From positions 1 through 64,000 of the forward strand of contig JAITPN010000099.1 of the NCBI GenBank assembly GCA_031289415.1: a stretch of DNA of 64,000 bases, read 5' to 3'. This DNA comes from Prevotellaceae bacterium (GTDB lineage Bacteria; Bacteroidota; Bacteroidia; Bacteroidales; UBA932). Below, one piece after another: positions 1-8,831 of this stretch (the first letter of the stretch is position 1; every line of letters begins with the position of its first letter). Both the position numbers and the translations under genes were made by a program. A model generated the notes under the pieces. The model did not search any database. It saw only the letters and a program-made list of their open reading frames with translations, and was not told the origin of the DNA.

Positions 1-100
1 CTGTATAATTATAACCGCATTCTTTGCATTTGAAACGCTGGACACCTTTTATTATGCCGTTTTTGACACTATGATTTTGTTTGCATTTTGGACATCTCAT
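1..100 (-). CDS. IS1-type transposase, N-terminal zinc finger (partial, runs off left edge)
   Basis: Reading leftward from the ATG at 98-100, about 33 codons are open to the window edge. They contain CPKC near the start and CKEC about 20 residues later, then GYNYT. This CxxC-N20-CxxC arrangement with a basic middle is the zinc-finger head of IS1-family (InsA-like) transposases, common in Bacteroidota. The catalytic part lies outside the window, so I cannot tell whether the element is intact. A generic zinc-ribbon protein is the alternative. Confidence 0.6.
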   Translation of the reverse strand, partial: MRCPKCKQNHSVKNGIIKGVQRFKCKECGYNYT

Positions 101-182
101 ATTCGTTTTTTTGTGCAAAAATAATAAATCTATATTATATTACCAAATCCAATTAGAACCATAAATTTATGAATTTCAGAAT

Positions 183-1814
183 TTACGCTGTCGGCGTCGG
201 GGTTGCCAGCCCAAGTTCTTTGGTTGATATTTCGCGCATCTCCATTTTGCGGATTTTCCCCGACACCGTCATCGGGAAATCTGAGACAAACTTCCAATAA
301 CGCGGAATTTTATACGTGGCAATCTGGTTTTTACAGAAACGCAACAACTGTGTTTCGGTCAATTCGTAGCCGTCGCGCAGTTTCACCCACGCCATCACTT
401 CTTCGCCGTATTTGGCGCTGGGTACGCCAATGACATACACGTCGGCAACCGCTTCGTGCGAAAGAATAAACTCTTCAATTTCGCGGGGCGAAATATTTTC
501 ACCGCCCCGGATGATAATATCTTTAATACGTCCTGTGATTTTCACATAGCCTTCGTCGTCCATCGTGGCTACGTCGCCCGAATGCAGCCAGCGTTGCCGG
601 TCGATGATGGAGGCGGTGTCGTCCGGGTTGTCCCAATAGCCAATCATCACCGAGTAGCCACGTGTACATAATTCACCGGCAACGCCGCGCGGGACGATGT
701 TTCCGTGTTCGTCCACAATTTTTATTTCCACATGGGGATGCACCGTACCTACGGTCGTAACGCGCCGTTCAATGTCGTCATTAGCCATGCTTTGGGTCGA
801 TACGGGCGATGTTTCCGTCATGCCGTAGCATACGGTAATCTGCTGCATGTTCATTTTCGATTGCACCTCCCGCATCGTATTAATAGGACAGGGCGAGCCT
901 GCCATGATGCCTGTGCGCAAGGTTGAAAAATCGTATTGGCTGAAATTCGGATGCTCCAACTGGGCTATATACATAGTAGGTACGCCGAGCAGCGACGTAC
1001 ATTTTTCGGTAGATATGGTTTTCATGACCGCTTCGGGTTCAAACGATTCGCCTACGATAACCATACACGCGCCATGGGTGGTGCAAGCCATGTTGCCCAG
1101 CACCATGCCGAAGCAATGGTAGAACGGTACGGGAATACATACGCGGTCTTTTTCGGTATAGAACATCCGTTCACCGATGAAAAAGCCATTGTTCAGGATA
1201 TTGTGGTGCGACAGCGTCGCGCCTTTCGGATAGCCTGTTGTCCCCGACGTGTATTGAATATTCACAGGGTCGTCGAATTGCAGCACGGCTTCGCGTTCCG
1301 CCAACTCGGCGTCGCTGATTTTAGCGCCTGCGCGGAGCATTCGCTCCCAGCCTTCTTCCATGATAAGCGTCCGGTTCGGGTAGTCGCACATCGGGCGGAT
1401 TTGATTCAGCAAGTCAATATAGTCGGTTTGGCGGAAATTAGAGGCGGCTATCAGCAGGTCAATTTTCGACTGTTCAAGCGCATACCGCAATCCGGTTGTT
1501 TTATAGGCAGGGTTGATGTTTACCATAATCGCACCGATGCGGGCGGTGGCATATTGCACCAACACCCATTCATACCGGTTGGCTGCCCATATTCCCACGC
1601 GGTCGCCGCGTTTGATGCCGTAAGCCATCAGCCCTTTGGCGAGTTCGGCTGTTTGCGCCCATAATTCGTTGTACGTGGCGCGGTAGTTTTGCTCTACTAC
1701 TACCAAGGCTTCGCGGTCTCCGTATTTTTCTACAATTTTACGGAGATTGTCGCCTATGGTTTCTCCTTTTAAAGGCGTGTCACATATTCCGTGACTATAA
1801 GATAATTGTTCCAT
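183..1814 (-). CDS. Acyl-CoA synthetase (AMP-forming, FadD-like)
   Basis: This 543-residue protein has the normal length for a fatty-acyl-CoA ligase of the adenylate-forming (ANL) superfamily, which makes acyl-AMP and then acyl-CoA in the cytoplasm. The AMP-binding loop YTSGTTGYPKG is at residues 188-198. It is followed by YGMTETSP and by the hinge region with GRIKDIIIRGGENISP. The C-terminal lysine motif SGKIRK, whose lysine is needed for adenylation, is present, so the enzyme looks complete. It stands alone with its own promoter upstream (1842-1873). Chain-length preference cannot be read from sequence; medium- or long-chain fatty acids are most likely. Confidence 0.9.
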   Translation of the reverse strand: MEQLSYSHGICDTPLKGETIGDNLRKIVEKYGDREALVVVEQNYRATYNELWAQTAELAKGLMAYGIKRGDRVGIWAANRYEWVLVQYATARIGAIMVNINPAYKTTGLRYALEQSKIDLLIAASNFRQTDYIDLLNQIRPMCDYPNRTLIMEEGWERMLRAGAKISDAELAEREAVLQFDDPVNIQYTSGTTGYPKGATLSHHNILNNGFFIGERMFYTEKDRVCIPVPFYHCFGMVLGNMACTTHGACMVIVGESFEPEAVMKTISTEKCTSLLGVPTMYIAQLEHPNFSQYDFSTLRTGIMAGSPCPINTMREVQSKMNMQQITVCYGMTETSPVSTQSMANDDIERRVTTVGTVHPHVEIKIVDEHGNIVPRGVAGELCTRGYSVMIGYWDNPDDTASIIDRQRWLHSGDVATMDDEGYVKITGRIKDIIIRGGENISPREIEEFILSHEAVADVYVIGVPSAKYGEEVMAWVKLRDGYELTETQLLRFCKNQIATYKIPRYWKFVSDFPMTVSGKIRKMEMREISTKELGLATPTPTA

Positions 1815-1841
1815 AAGTAAATTAATTCAATAATTTTCGTG

Positions 1842-1873
1842 CAAAGTTAAAATGTTTTTTTATATACAAGCAA
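1842..1873 (-). promoter_or_regulatory. Bacteroidota-type promoter for the acyl-CoA synthetase
   Basis: On the minus strand a perfect -7 box TAACTTTG lies at 1849-1842, with TTG of the -33 element at 1873-1871 and a 21-bp spacer. The predicted transcript starts about 20 nt before the ATG at 1814. Confidence 0.6.
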
Positions 1874-1930
1874 GAACAAAAATCATAAAAGGGACAAGTA
1901 TGTAAAAAAAAAGGTTGAATCTATTGGTTT

Positions 1931-1970
1931 TAGGGGCGAAATTCTTTATATAGGGGCGAAATTCTTGTCG
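1931..1970. repeat. Two-copy 20-bp direct repeat
   Basis: Two adjacent 20-bp units begin at 1931 and 1951. Both start TAGGGGCGAAATTCTT and diverge over the last bases. They lie in the 204-bp gap between the DUF721 gene and the acyl-CoA synthetase, which holds nothing else I recognise apart from the promoter. Confidence 0.6.
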
Positions 1971-2018
1971 GTGTCATAGCTGTTGCATAACTGTTTTTAG
2001 TATCATACACAATCGTTG

Positions 2019-2309
2019 CTATCTTAATTCCAATGAATTAATTAATTTTATCCCAATTCGTTTGTTGAGTTGAGCCACAATATCGTCCCGCATGGCAAAA
2101 AGTTGGCTGCGCACAACCGACGAGTCGAACTGTACATATAAAACGTGGTTTTTGACATACTTTTTGGTGGTATGGCGCGCTACGCTTTGTCCGAGTATTT
2201 CATCCCAAAGCGCATAGAGGCGCGTATAGTACAATCCTTCTTCAAGCCCTTCTTCCTGAATAAATTGATTGACTAAATCCTTTAGTGTATATGTTTTTTG
2301 TCGTCGCAT
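2019..2309 (-). CDS. DUF721 / DciA-like protein
   Basis: A 96-residue protein with the DUF721 pattern: a helical N-terminus, a central LWDEILGQSVARHT segment, then a beta segment with LYVQFDSSVVRSQLF. In bacteria lacking DnaC, DUF721 proteins of the DciA type load or stimulate the replicative helicase DnaB. That role is inferred here by family and not shown by context. The gene starts 27 bp downstream of the TPR membrane protein gene on the same strand, so the two are probably co-transcribed. Confidence 0.75.
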   Translation of the reverse strand: MRRQKTYTLKDLVNQFIQEEGLEEGLYYTRLYALWDEILGQSVARHTTKKYVKNHVLYVQFDSSVVRSQLFAMRDDIVAQLNKRIGIKLINSLELR

Positions 2310-2336
2310 TTCGTTTTCAAATTCAAATAGATTAGC

Positions 2337-4280
2337 TTACCGGCAATGTTCTTTCAGCAATGCCGCTGCCTCCGTATGTCCGAGGCTTTCAGCTTTGTAC
2401 AGGGCTTCGCAGGCAGCAGCGCGTTGCTCTGTTTGAAGCAATATGATGCCGCGCATAAAATAAGCATCCTTGTTATCGGCATTGAGTTGCAGCACTTGGG
2501 AAATATCGGCAAGCGAAGCTTCATATTTCCGTAAGTGCATGTTAGCCACTGCCCGCTGATACAAGTCTATCGCCGAATTAGGGGTTTGTTTCAGCAACAT
2601 GTCGTAGTCGGCTACCGCATCGGCGTAGCGTTCGGTCTTCATATCTATGTGGGCTTTTATCTTGTAGGCTTCCATGAATCGCTGCGGAGTGTTCGCACTT
2701 TTCACCATATCCGGTACGTATAATGCCGCCGAATCAAGTTCATTCAGTGCAATATAACACTTCACTAACCGCACAGCCGTGCCGGGGTTGTTTTTACGCT
2801 TTTTCAACGCCTGTTTCGCCCAGTGCGCCGCATTCCGGTAGTCGCGCCCTACGGCATAGTGTTCCGACAATTTGTCGTAGCCTTCCACAAAACGCGGCTG
2901 TTTTTTCACCACGTCTTCAAACATGCTTGCTGTGCCTTTCCATACGTTGGTGCGGTCGAACGAAATACAAGCAAAAACCACAGATAATGCCACTACGGAA
3001 ACGGCATAAATTTTAATCGCTTTCTGTTTATTATTTTGTTTGAAATATACATACAGCCATGCCGTGAAAAACAGAAATCCGATGATCGGCACGTAAAAAT
3101 AACGGTCATGCGCCGATACGGCTACTATCGGAATAATCTGCAACGTGGAAAAAATAGTGGTGAAATACAACAACCCTGCAAAAATCAACTGTCGCCGCAT
3201 TTTCTTAGCTTTAAAGATAAGGATAAACACCGCAAGTAAAATAAACGGCGACAACCATATCAATGGCGAAAGTGTAATATTATTCTCAAAATAATAATAC
3301 ACATGCGGATAGATGAAGCAGAGCGGCAACGGAAACAGGAATTTCACCATATAAAACGCCAATGGATAGGTAACAAACAGAACTCCCTTGGCGCTTTCTA
3401 AAAATCCGAAAAACTCACCTATAGACATCGCTCCCGAACCGCGCATTTGAATAGAAAGGATACCCAACGCCACCGAAATGATGATGAACGGAACTTTTTC
3501 GGCTATAACTTTCATCGAAAATATTTTGCGCCGGTAGTACCAATCGAAGGCAAATAACGTAAACGGCAAGGTCATAGCCGTAGGTTTCGACAAGATAGAT
3601 AAAATAAAGAACAGAAACGTAAGCATAAAATGTTTCGTACGCTGCCCCTTAGTTATATATTTCACGTAGCACATCAGGGCGGGGAAGGCAAACAGCGCAT
3701 ACAGCAGGTCGCCGCGCCCTGTAACCCACGACACGGTTTCCACCGCCGTAGGATGCACCGCATAAATCACCGCCGCCGCCAAGGCTGCAGGCGAACTTTT
3801 CAGCATCATGCTTATCAACAAAAACAGCAACACCACATTGACGAGATGGTAGAGCAGCGACATGAGGTGGTAGCCCACCGGATTAAGCCCCGGCAACTGA
3901 TATTCCGCCGCAGGGTTGAGCTTATTGGTGGAATCAGGCGCAGGCAACAGTCGGCAAATTTGATAATCAAGCGCGTGCGACAATATTTTTACCGGACAAT
4001 ACATATCGTAGTACGACTGTGTGAACATATTTTCCACGTGTTCCCACGACAATTCGCGAATGTCTTCATTTTGTACGACAATCACTTCGTCGTCCCAATA
4101 GCGGGTAAAACCGTTTTTGAGCGACGAGGGGAAATAAAGCAGCGCGGTAAGCGTCAAAACGACGGCAAGAAAAACGTACTTGTAGCGTTGCCAAAACAGC
4201 GAATCTGCGACGTCCGCCGTAGGTTTCGCCGCCGGTTTTGGCTGAGGATGTTTCTTTGTCATTGCTTGTTTCATTATCAA
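2337..4280 (-). CDS. Multispanning membrane protein with C-terminal TPRs (TMTC/GT-C-like)
   Basis: A 647-residue protein. The N-terminal two-thirds has about ten hydrophobic segments and the last ~190 residues form tetratricopeptide-like helices (for example around GYDKLSEHYAVGRDY and AVADYDMLLKQTPNSAIDLYQ). Two signatures resemble the eukaryotic TMTC O-mannosyltransferases and their bacterial relatives: WDDEVIVVQNEDI near residue 58, where GT-C enzymes place catalytic acidic residues, and VHPTAVETVSWVTGRGDLL around residue 175. A membrane lipid-linked glycosyltransferase is the best guess; the substrate is unknown. The start could be the ATG at 4280 or 4274. A -7 box at 4294-4301 leaves a very short leader. 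Confidence 0.8.
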   Translation of the reverse strand: MIMKQAMTKKHPQPKPAAKPTADVADSLFWQRYKYVFLAVVLTLTALLYFPSSLKNGFTRYWDDEVIVVQNEDIRELSWEHVENMFTQSYYDMYCPVKILSHALDYQICRLLPAPDSTNKLNPAAEYQLPGLNPVGYHLMSLLYHLVNVVLLFLLISMMLKSSPAALAAAVIYAVHPTAVETVSWVTGRGDLLYALFAFPALMCYVKYITKGQRTKHFMLTFLFFILSILSKPTAMTLPFTLFAFDWYYRRKIFSMKVIAEKVPFIIISVALGILSIQMRGSGAMSIGEFFGFLESAKGVLFVTYPLAFYMVKFLFPLPLCFIYPHVYYYFENNITLSPLIWLSPFILLAVFILIFKAKKMRRQLIFAGLLYFTTIFSTLQIIPIVAVSAHDRYFYVPIIGFLFFTAWLYVYFKQNNKQKAIKIYAVSVVALSVVFACISFDRTNVWKGTASMFEDVVKKQPRFVEGYDKLSEHYAVGRDYRNAAHWAKQALKKRKNNPGTAVRLVKCYIALNELDSAALYVPDMVKSANTPQRFMEAYKIKAHIDMKTERYADAVADYDMLLKQTPNSAIDLYQRAVANMHLRKYEASLADISQVLQLNADNKDAYFMRGIILLQTEQRAAACEALYKAESLGHTEAAALLKEHCR

Positions 4281-4293
4281 AAATTAAGGATAG

Positions 4294-4301
4294 CAAAGGT
4301 A
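4294..4301 (-). promoter_or_regulatory. -7 promoter box for the TPR membrane protein
   Basis: Minus-strand TACCTTTG, a perfect match to TAnnTTTG, sits 13 bp before the ATG at 4280. I see no convincing -33 TTG at the right distance. Confidence 0.45.
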
Positions 4302-4321
4302 AGCAATATTGTATAAAATAA

Positions 4322-4351
4322 AAAACCTCCAACAAATTTGCCGAAGGTTTT
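4322..4351 (-). terminator. Rho-independent terminator after rpmE2
   Basis: In the minus direction AAAACCT pairs with AGGTTTT, extended by further partly wobble pairs to CAAA/TTTG. A T-rich tract follows (complement of 4310-4325). It lies 18 bp past the rpmE2 stop codon. Confidence 0.65.
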
Positions 4352-4368
4352 CCACTAAATATTATAAA

Positions 4369-4623
4369 CTATTTTTTCTCAAGATGCTTATAACGATTAC
4401 GGAATTTATCCACACGACCCGCCGTATCAACCAACTTCATCTTACCGGTATAGAACGGATGCGATGTGTTGGAAATTTCAACTTTGTAGAGAGGATATTC
4501 CACGCCTTCAAGGGTTATGGTTTCACGTGTATTCACGCTCGAACGTGTTAAAAAAGTATGGTCATTCGACATGTCTTTGAACGCGACCATGCGATAGGTA
4601 TCAGGATGAATTTCTTTTTGCAT
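4369..4623 (-). CDS. rpmE2: 50S ribosomal protein L31 type B
   Basis: 84 residues beginning [11 protein letters not shown], with [25 protein letters not shown] near the C-terminus in overlapping stretches typical of L31. It has no CxxC zinc pairs, so this is the zinc-independent type B form, the usual L31 of Bacteroidota. I take the ATG at 4623 and not the in-frame upstream ATG at 4653, because homologues start with MQK and the upstream stretch overlaps the promoter. The gene is flanked by a strong promoter and a terminator, so it is monocistronic. Confidence 0.97.
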   Translation of the reverse strand: MQKEIHPDTYRMVAFKDMSNDHTFLTRSSVNTRETITLEGVEYPLYKVEISNTSHPFYTGKMKLVDTAGRVDKFRNRYKHLEKK

Positions 4624-4650
4624 ATTATTCTTCTTTTTTAAATTGGGCTG

Positions 4651-4682
4651 CAAAGGTATAAATTATTTTACAAATCTGCAAA
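4651..4682 (-). promoter_or_regulatory. Strong consensus promoter for rpmE2
   Basis: On the minus strand TTTG (4682-4679), a 20-bp spacer and TACCTTTG (4658-4651) form a full match to the Bacteroidota housekeeping promoter. Transcription should begin near 4645, leaving a leader of about 20 nt. Confidence 0.8.
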
Positions 4683-4728
4683 ATAATTTCATACAGATAA
4701 AAGGAATCTCTCCAAAAAAACAAACAAA

Positions 4729-4750
4729 AAGCTGCCCTTGCGGGCAGCTT
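4729..4750 (-). terminator. Rho-independent terminator after the M64-like lipoprotein gene
   Basis: A perfect 9-bp stem (AAGCTGCCC / GGGCAGCTT) with a 4-nt loop. In the minus direction it is followed by TTTTTGTTTG and more T. It lies 30 bp past the stop codon of the 4780-7152 gene. Confidence 0.9.
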
Positions 4751-4779
4751 CCTGTTATATTTGCAATGTTTCGACCGGA

Positions 4780-7152
4780 TTATAATCCACCGCCATCTTT
4801 ATTCCCTCGTTCAGGAACAAAATCATGGTCAGTCCAATATTTTCCCGTCAACACCGAGTCTTGTTGATACACATAAGTCGGACGTCCGGCATAACCGTTA
4901 GAGGCATTCGTAATGTCGCCTCTTAGGTCGGTTCTGGGCGCTATATCCCATGCTTTAAAAGCGCTGATATTGCGTACTATGGTGTGTTCATTCCAATCGC
5001 CGAAATTAGTCGGGTCAGGTAAACCGGCACGTTCCAAAATCCGGTTCCACAGCCATATTCTCGTACCCAAGCCATAGTGCGACTCTCCGCTTTGGTCCAT
5101 ACACTCAGCCTGTTCCGGTCTGTAAAATCCGTCAAATACAATATAGCCTGTAATGTAAGCGCCCAAATTAGCCGTTGCATATTCAGGGAATTCCAAAAAT
5201 TGCCGCCAAATCGTTTTACTTGGGTCTGATTCATAATCCAAACACCAGTCGCCGCCTTTCACCCATTCGCGTGAGAAGTTAACCACCATGTTGCGCACAT
5301 TACAATCGTTGAAATTATTATCGGCGCTTTGTGATTTATAGCACGGACGGAAGTATCCGCGTACCGGTCGGAGATACAGCGGGGTTATGGAATCGGCTTC
5401 CCAGCCTTGGTCGTTCGTATAATACATGCCTTTACCGGGGTAGTCGTCGCCTGAGGCAGGTCCGTGTGCAATATCCATTGAAACCGCCGAATTAGGCTTC
5501 ACATTATCTATCACAAGCATGCTTTGGCGATACAAGTCGCCGATGCGTCCGAGCGTATGTCCGATATATTCATGACCTAAATGATAATAATACCTCGGCT
5601 CTCCCAATGGGGTCGAAATCGTACAGTTATCGCCGTTGTTGAAGCCGCCCACGGCAGCGTTTGAGCCGAATAAGTACGTTACGTTCGAGCCTGAACCGTC
5701 AGGTTTTATGTCGTTTATTTTCGGGAAACTTGAGCCAAACATAGCAAAGCCTTTTTCATACATTTTTCCGTCGTTCCGACCGCCTCTCCAGCTCCATCCG
5801 AAGGGCGTAAATTCATACTTGCCGCGCGAATTTGATTCCGCCACGTATGCCCGGATATCGAAATATCGTTCAAAATCACGCACTACCGGCAACCGCAGGA
5901 GCAAATCGGCAAGCGCCCGTACATAGCGTTCGTAGAGGCAATCGTTGACGGTATTCCAATTCGTGATATTGTCCTGAAAAGCATTGACGGCGGCGGGGTT
6001 CTGCACTATTTTCTGTCCGTTTAGAGTTACGTTCGGGTTGCCGGACATCTTTTTCAAGTCGCCCAAATCGAAGCCGTCCATTACGAATGCGATGGGAATG
6101 GGATTATGCCCCGCAGGCAGGTCGTGCGAAGCGTGCAGGTAAATCGTTTCGTCGTCTTTCCAATAGCCCGAAGCGTCGTCGATTTGGCGCACCGCAATTT
6201 CGCGGACGTCGTCATAATTGACGATTTCGCCGTCTTCGGACTTCGACATGTGTACTTTCAGCAAAATCTTGCCTTCGCGCGGACCGCCTTCGTCAATAAG
6301 CGCCGTGATGGTTTCTAATTCACCTGAGCCGCTGCCGGTCGTAGGCGAAACGTGAATCCAAGATTCATTTCCTTCACCGGCTTCAAACGTCCACGGATAA
6401 TTAATTTGCAAATAAAATTTCTTCGTGCGGCGGTCAGCCGAGCCTGACGCGGGCGCAGAAAGCGTCTTGGCAGTCATTTTACCTTCCAGTGCTACAATCT
6501 TTTGCTGTACCGTTACGGTAGCGCTCTTATTACCGGATTTTAATATGATTTTTCCGGTGCGTTCGTTCGTACTTGCCGCAATCGTTGCACGCACGGTGAT
6601 GGAACTTGAACTTGCGCCGCCGCTGGTTTTATCTAAAGTAATCCAGTCGTTTTCGGCAACCAACGTCCACGGTGCGTTGCAGATTACTTTAAAGGTTGTT
6701 TCGGACGCCGAGACGGGCGCCGTAATGGCATTCGGGGTAACCCGGCATGTATGATTGCTCGGAAAATCATACGATTGCTTCACCGTAACCGTAATCGAAC
6801 GGTCGGCATTTAACGCTTTCAGCGTAAGCACGCCGTAACGTTCGTCAACGTCGCTTTTTCCTTCGAGAGGCGTAGCCGTAAAGACAAGTTCCACGATACC
6901 CTTACTATCGCCGTCAGGGTCAACAAACAGCCATTCAGGCTTCTCGGAGACTTCCCAATCGTAGTCGCTGTCAAAATTAATGAGTGTTTCAGCGTCTTTC
7001 GCCCCGCTAATATACAGCGTATCACCCTCTATATCGAGGTCAAACAAGTCGCCGCCTCCGTTGATTGGCTTTTCATCGTCCTCGCACGCAGCGAAGAACC
7101 CGGCGCCGGCAAACAACAATGCCGACATGTAGAATAAAATTTTAGCTTTCAT
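4780..7152 (-). CDS. BACON-domain surface lipoprotein with M64-like metallopeptidase domain
   Basis: A 790-residue protein. The signal peptide ends at a lipobox (FFAAC, Cys22), and the acidic run EDDE after the cysteine fits the surface lipoprotein export signal of Bacteroidota. BACON/Ig-like beta domains follow, with repeated features such as WLFVDPDGD and APWTLVAENDWITLDKTSGG. From about residue 345 the sequence resembles family M64 (IgA-peptidase-like): IAFVMDGFDLGDL, then VVRDFERYFDIRAYVAES. The expected zinc site reads HEYIGH (His527, Glu528, His532), an HExxxH spacing and not the HExxH of M64. A surface-anchored glycoprotein or mucin-targeting peptidase is plausible; activity is uncertain because of the altered site. 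It has a long leader and its own terminator. Confidence 0.8.
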   Translation of the reverse strand: MKAKILFYMSALLFAGAGFFAACEDDEKPINGGGDLFDLDIEGDTLYISGAKDAETLINFDSDYDWEVSEKPEWLFVDPDGDSKGIVELVFTATPLEGKSDVDERYGVLTLKALNADRSITVTVKQSYDFPSNHTCRVTPNAITAPVSASETTFKVICNAPWTLVAENDWITLDKTSGGASSSSITVRATIAASTNERTGKIILKSGNKSATVTVQQKIVALEGKMTAKTLSAPASGSADRRTKKFYLQINYPWTFEAGEGNESWIHVSPTTGSGSGELETITALIDEGGPREGKILLKVHMSKSEDGEIVNYDDVREIAVRQIDDASGYWKDDETIYLHASHDLPAGHNPIPIAFVMDGFDLGDLKKMSGNPNVTLNGQKIVQNPAAVNAFQDNITNWNTVNDCLYERYVRALADLLLRLPVVRDFERYFDIRAYVAESNSRGKYEFTPFGWSWRGGRNDGKMYEKGFAMFGSSFPKINDIKPDGSGSNVTYLFGSNAAVGGFNNGDNCTISTPLGEPRYYYHLGHEYIGHTLGRIGDLYRQSMLVIDNVKPNSAVSMDIAHGPASGDDYPGKGMYYTNDQGWEADSITPLYLRPVRGYFRPCYKSQSADNNFNDCNVRNMVVNFSREWVKGGDWCLDYESDPSKTIWRQFLEFPEYATANLGAYITGYIVFDGFYRPEQAECMDQSGESHYGLGTRIWLWNRILERAGLPDPTNFGDWNEHTIVRNISAFKAWDIAPRTDLRGDITNASNGYAGRPTYVYQQDSVLTGKYWTDHDFVPERGNKDGGGL

Positions 7153-7396
7153 TTATTTTAATTTTAAAATTATTTCGAGTATGAGTATTTTTAAAAATGA
7201 ATTTCCCTGAAAATGTCAGGATAGATGCTGTACTATATATATAGGTATAAGAATAGACAGGGGTAAATCCTATATCATTGAAAGTGGGAAGCGCGAAGTG
7301 GAGAATGGACGGGCGGAAGGAGTTTTTACTTCCTTCAATGTATGCGCCGGTACGTGTTGCATTTCTCATTGTCAAGAGGATTAATAGTATTGAATA

Positions 7397-7428
7397 CAAA
7401 GGTAAACAAAAATTATTAAACCGCCAAA
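7397..7428 (-). promoter_or_regulatory. Consensus promoter for the M64-like lipoprotein, with a long leader
   Basis: Minus-strand TTTG (7428-7425), a 20-bp spacer and TACCTTTG (7404-7397) match the consensus exactly. The start site would be near 7390, giving a leader of about 240 nt before the ATG at 7152. The 287-bp gap 7153-7439 otherwise holds only a small stem (7316-7336, GAAGGAGT/ACT-T-CCTTC). Confidence 0.75.
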
Positions 7429-7439
7429 TTTCGTAAATT

Positions 7440-8825
7440 TCAGGAATTAATTAAACATCTCACTTCTTCGGCAAGCGCGTCAGCCTCTTCGGGGGTCGGG
7501 GCTTCGGCGTAGATGCGGATAATAGGCTCGGTGTTGGAACTCCGCAGGTGTACCCAGCGTTTTTCGAGGTCGAAATCTACGCGCACGCCGTCAATATCGG
7601 TAATCCGGTAGGCTTTGTAAGCGTCCTTAGCCTTGCGCAGCAAAGCGGCAAGGTCAATGTCGGCGGACAGCGCCACTTTGTTTTTAGAAATAAAATAAGG
7701 CGGATATGTGGCACGCAAAGCAGCGCACGACACCTTTTTATGCGCCAGATGCGAAAGAAACAACGCCGCGCCAATCAACGCGTCGCGACCGTAGTGCAGG
7801 TCGGGCATGATGACGCCGCCGTTGCCTTCGCCGCCAACCACCGCGCGGCAGGCTTTCATCTGCGCCACAACGTTGACTTCGCCCACTGCCGACGCAAAGT
7901 ATTGCCCGCCGTATTGTTCGGTAACATCGCGCAATGCCCGCGACGACGAGAGGTTCGACGCCGTATTGCCCTGCCGTTGCGACAGCACATAGTCGGCAAC
8001 CGCCACGAGCGTATATTCTTCGCCGAACATCGTGCCGTCTTCGCACACCAGCGCCAAACGGTCGACGTCGGGGTCTACGGCAATGCCGCAATCCGCCTGC
8101 TCAGCCACCACGGTTGCCGACAGTTCGCTCAGGTGTTCGGGCAATGGTTCGGGGTTGTGCGGAAACAGTCCGGTAGGCTCGCAGTGGAGCGCTACGGTTT
8201 GTACGCCAAGCGTATTCAAGAGTTTCGGAATGGCAAGTCCGCCGACAGAACACACCGCGTCAACCACTACTTTAAAGCCTGCCCTGTAGATAGCTTCTAC
8301 GTCCACCAACGGGTGGCTGCATACGGCTTCGATGTGCCGGTCGGTGTACGTATCGTTGTGCGTAATATGTCCCAAGTCATCGACTTTGGCAAAATCAAAA
8401 TCATCTTTGTCTGCCATTTGCAGCAGGGTTTCGCTATCAGCCGCGCTCAGAAATTCGCCGTCGCTATTCAGTAATTTGAGCGCGTTCCATTGTGCGGGGT
8501 TGTGCGATGCGGTAAGGATGATGCCTCCCTGCGCCTTTTCCCATATCACCGCCATTTCCACGGTCGGGGTTGCGGCAAGCCCAATGTTTACCACATCAAT
8601 ACCGCTCGAAGCCAGTGTGGCGCACACCAGATTGTCCACGATGACGCCCGAAATGCGGGCGTCGCGCCCTACTACTACCGTCATGCGTTCCGTGCCGGGA
8701 TGTTTACGCCTCAGCCATGCGGAATATGCCGCCGTGAATTTTACCACGTCGGGCGGAGTGAGCGCGCTGCCGGGCTTCCCCCCGATTGTGCCGCGAATAC
8801 CAGATATTGATTTTATTAAAGTCAT
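7440..8825 (-). CDS. glmM: Phosphohexomutase, GlmM-type (phosphoglucosamine mutase)
   Basis: 461 residues of the alpha-D-phosphohexomutase family with all four domains' signatures. The phosphoserine loop TASHNP is near residue 104, the magnesium loop DPDVDR near 252, the sugar-specificity loop GGEGNGG near 334, and the phosphate-binding RSSNTEP near the C-terminus. The GEGNGG loop and RxSNTEP favour GlmM, which makes glucosamine-1-phosphate for peptidoglycan and LPS. A phosphomannomutase role cannot be excluded. It follows the GT2 gene by 6 bp on the same strand, so the two probably form one transcript. Confidence 0.85.
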   Translation of the reverse strand: MTLIKSISGIRGTIGGKPGSALTPPDVVKFTAAYSAWLRRKHPGTERMTVVVGRDARISGVIVDNLVCATLASSGIDVVNIGLAATPTVEMAVIWEKAQGGIILTASHNPAQWNALKLLNSDGEFLSAADSETLLQMADKDDFDFAKVDDLGHITHNDTYTDRHIEAVCSHPLVDVEAIYRAGFKVVVDAVCSVGGLAIPKLLNTLGVQTVALHCEPTGLFPHNPEPLPEHLSELSATVVAEQADCGIAVDPDVDRLALVCEDGTMFGEEYTLVAVADYVLSQRQGNTASNLSSSRALRDVTEQYGGQYFASAVGEVNVVAQMKACRAVVGGEGNGGVIMPDLHYGRDALIGAALFLSHLAHKKVSCAALRATYPPYFISKNKVALSADIDLAALLRKAKDAYKAYRITDIDGVRVDFDLEKRWVHLRSSNTEPIIRIYAEAPTPEEADALAEEVRCLINS

Positions 8826-8831
8826 ACGTTA

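Noticed and set aside
3630..4316. 228-codon plus-strand frame opposite the TPR membrane protein
   Set aside because: Antisense shadow with an Arg/His-rich translation and no recognisable domain.
7548..8474. 308-codon plus-strand frame opposite glmM
   Set aside because: Shadow of a conserved gene in a high-GC third-position region; its composition is rich in Arg, His and Val as expected for an antisense frame.
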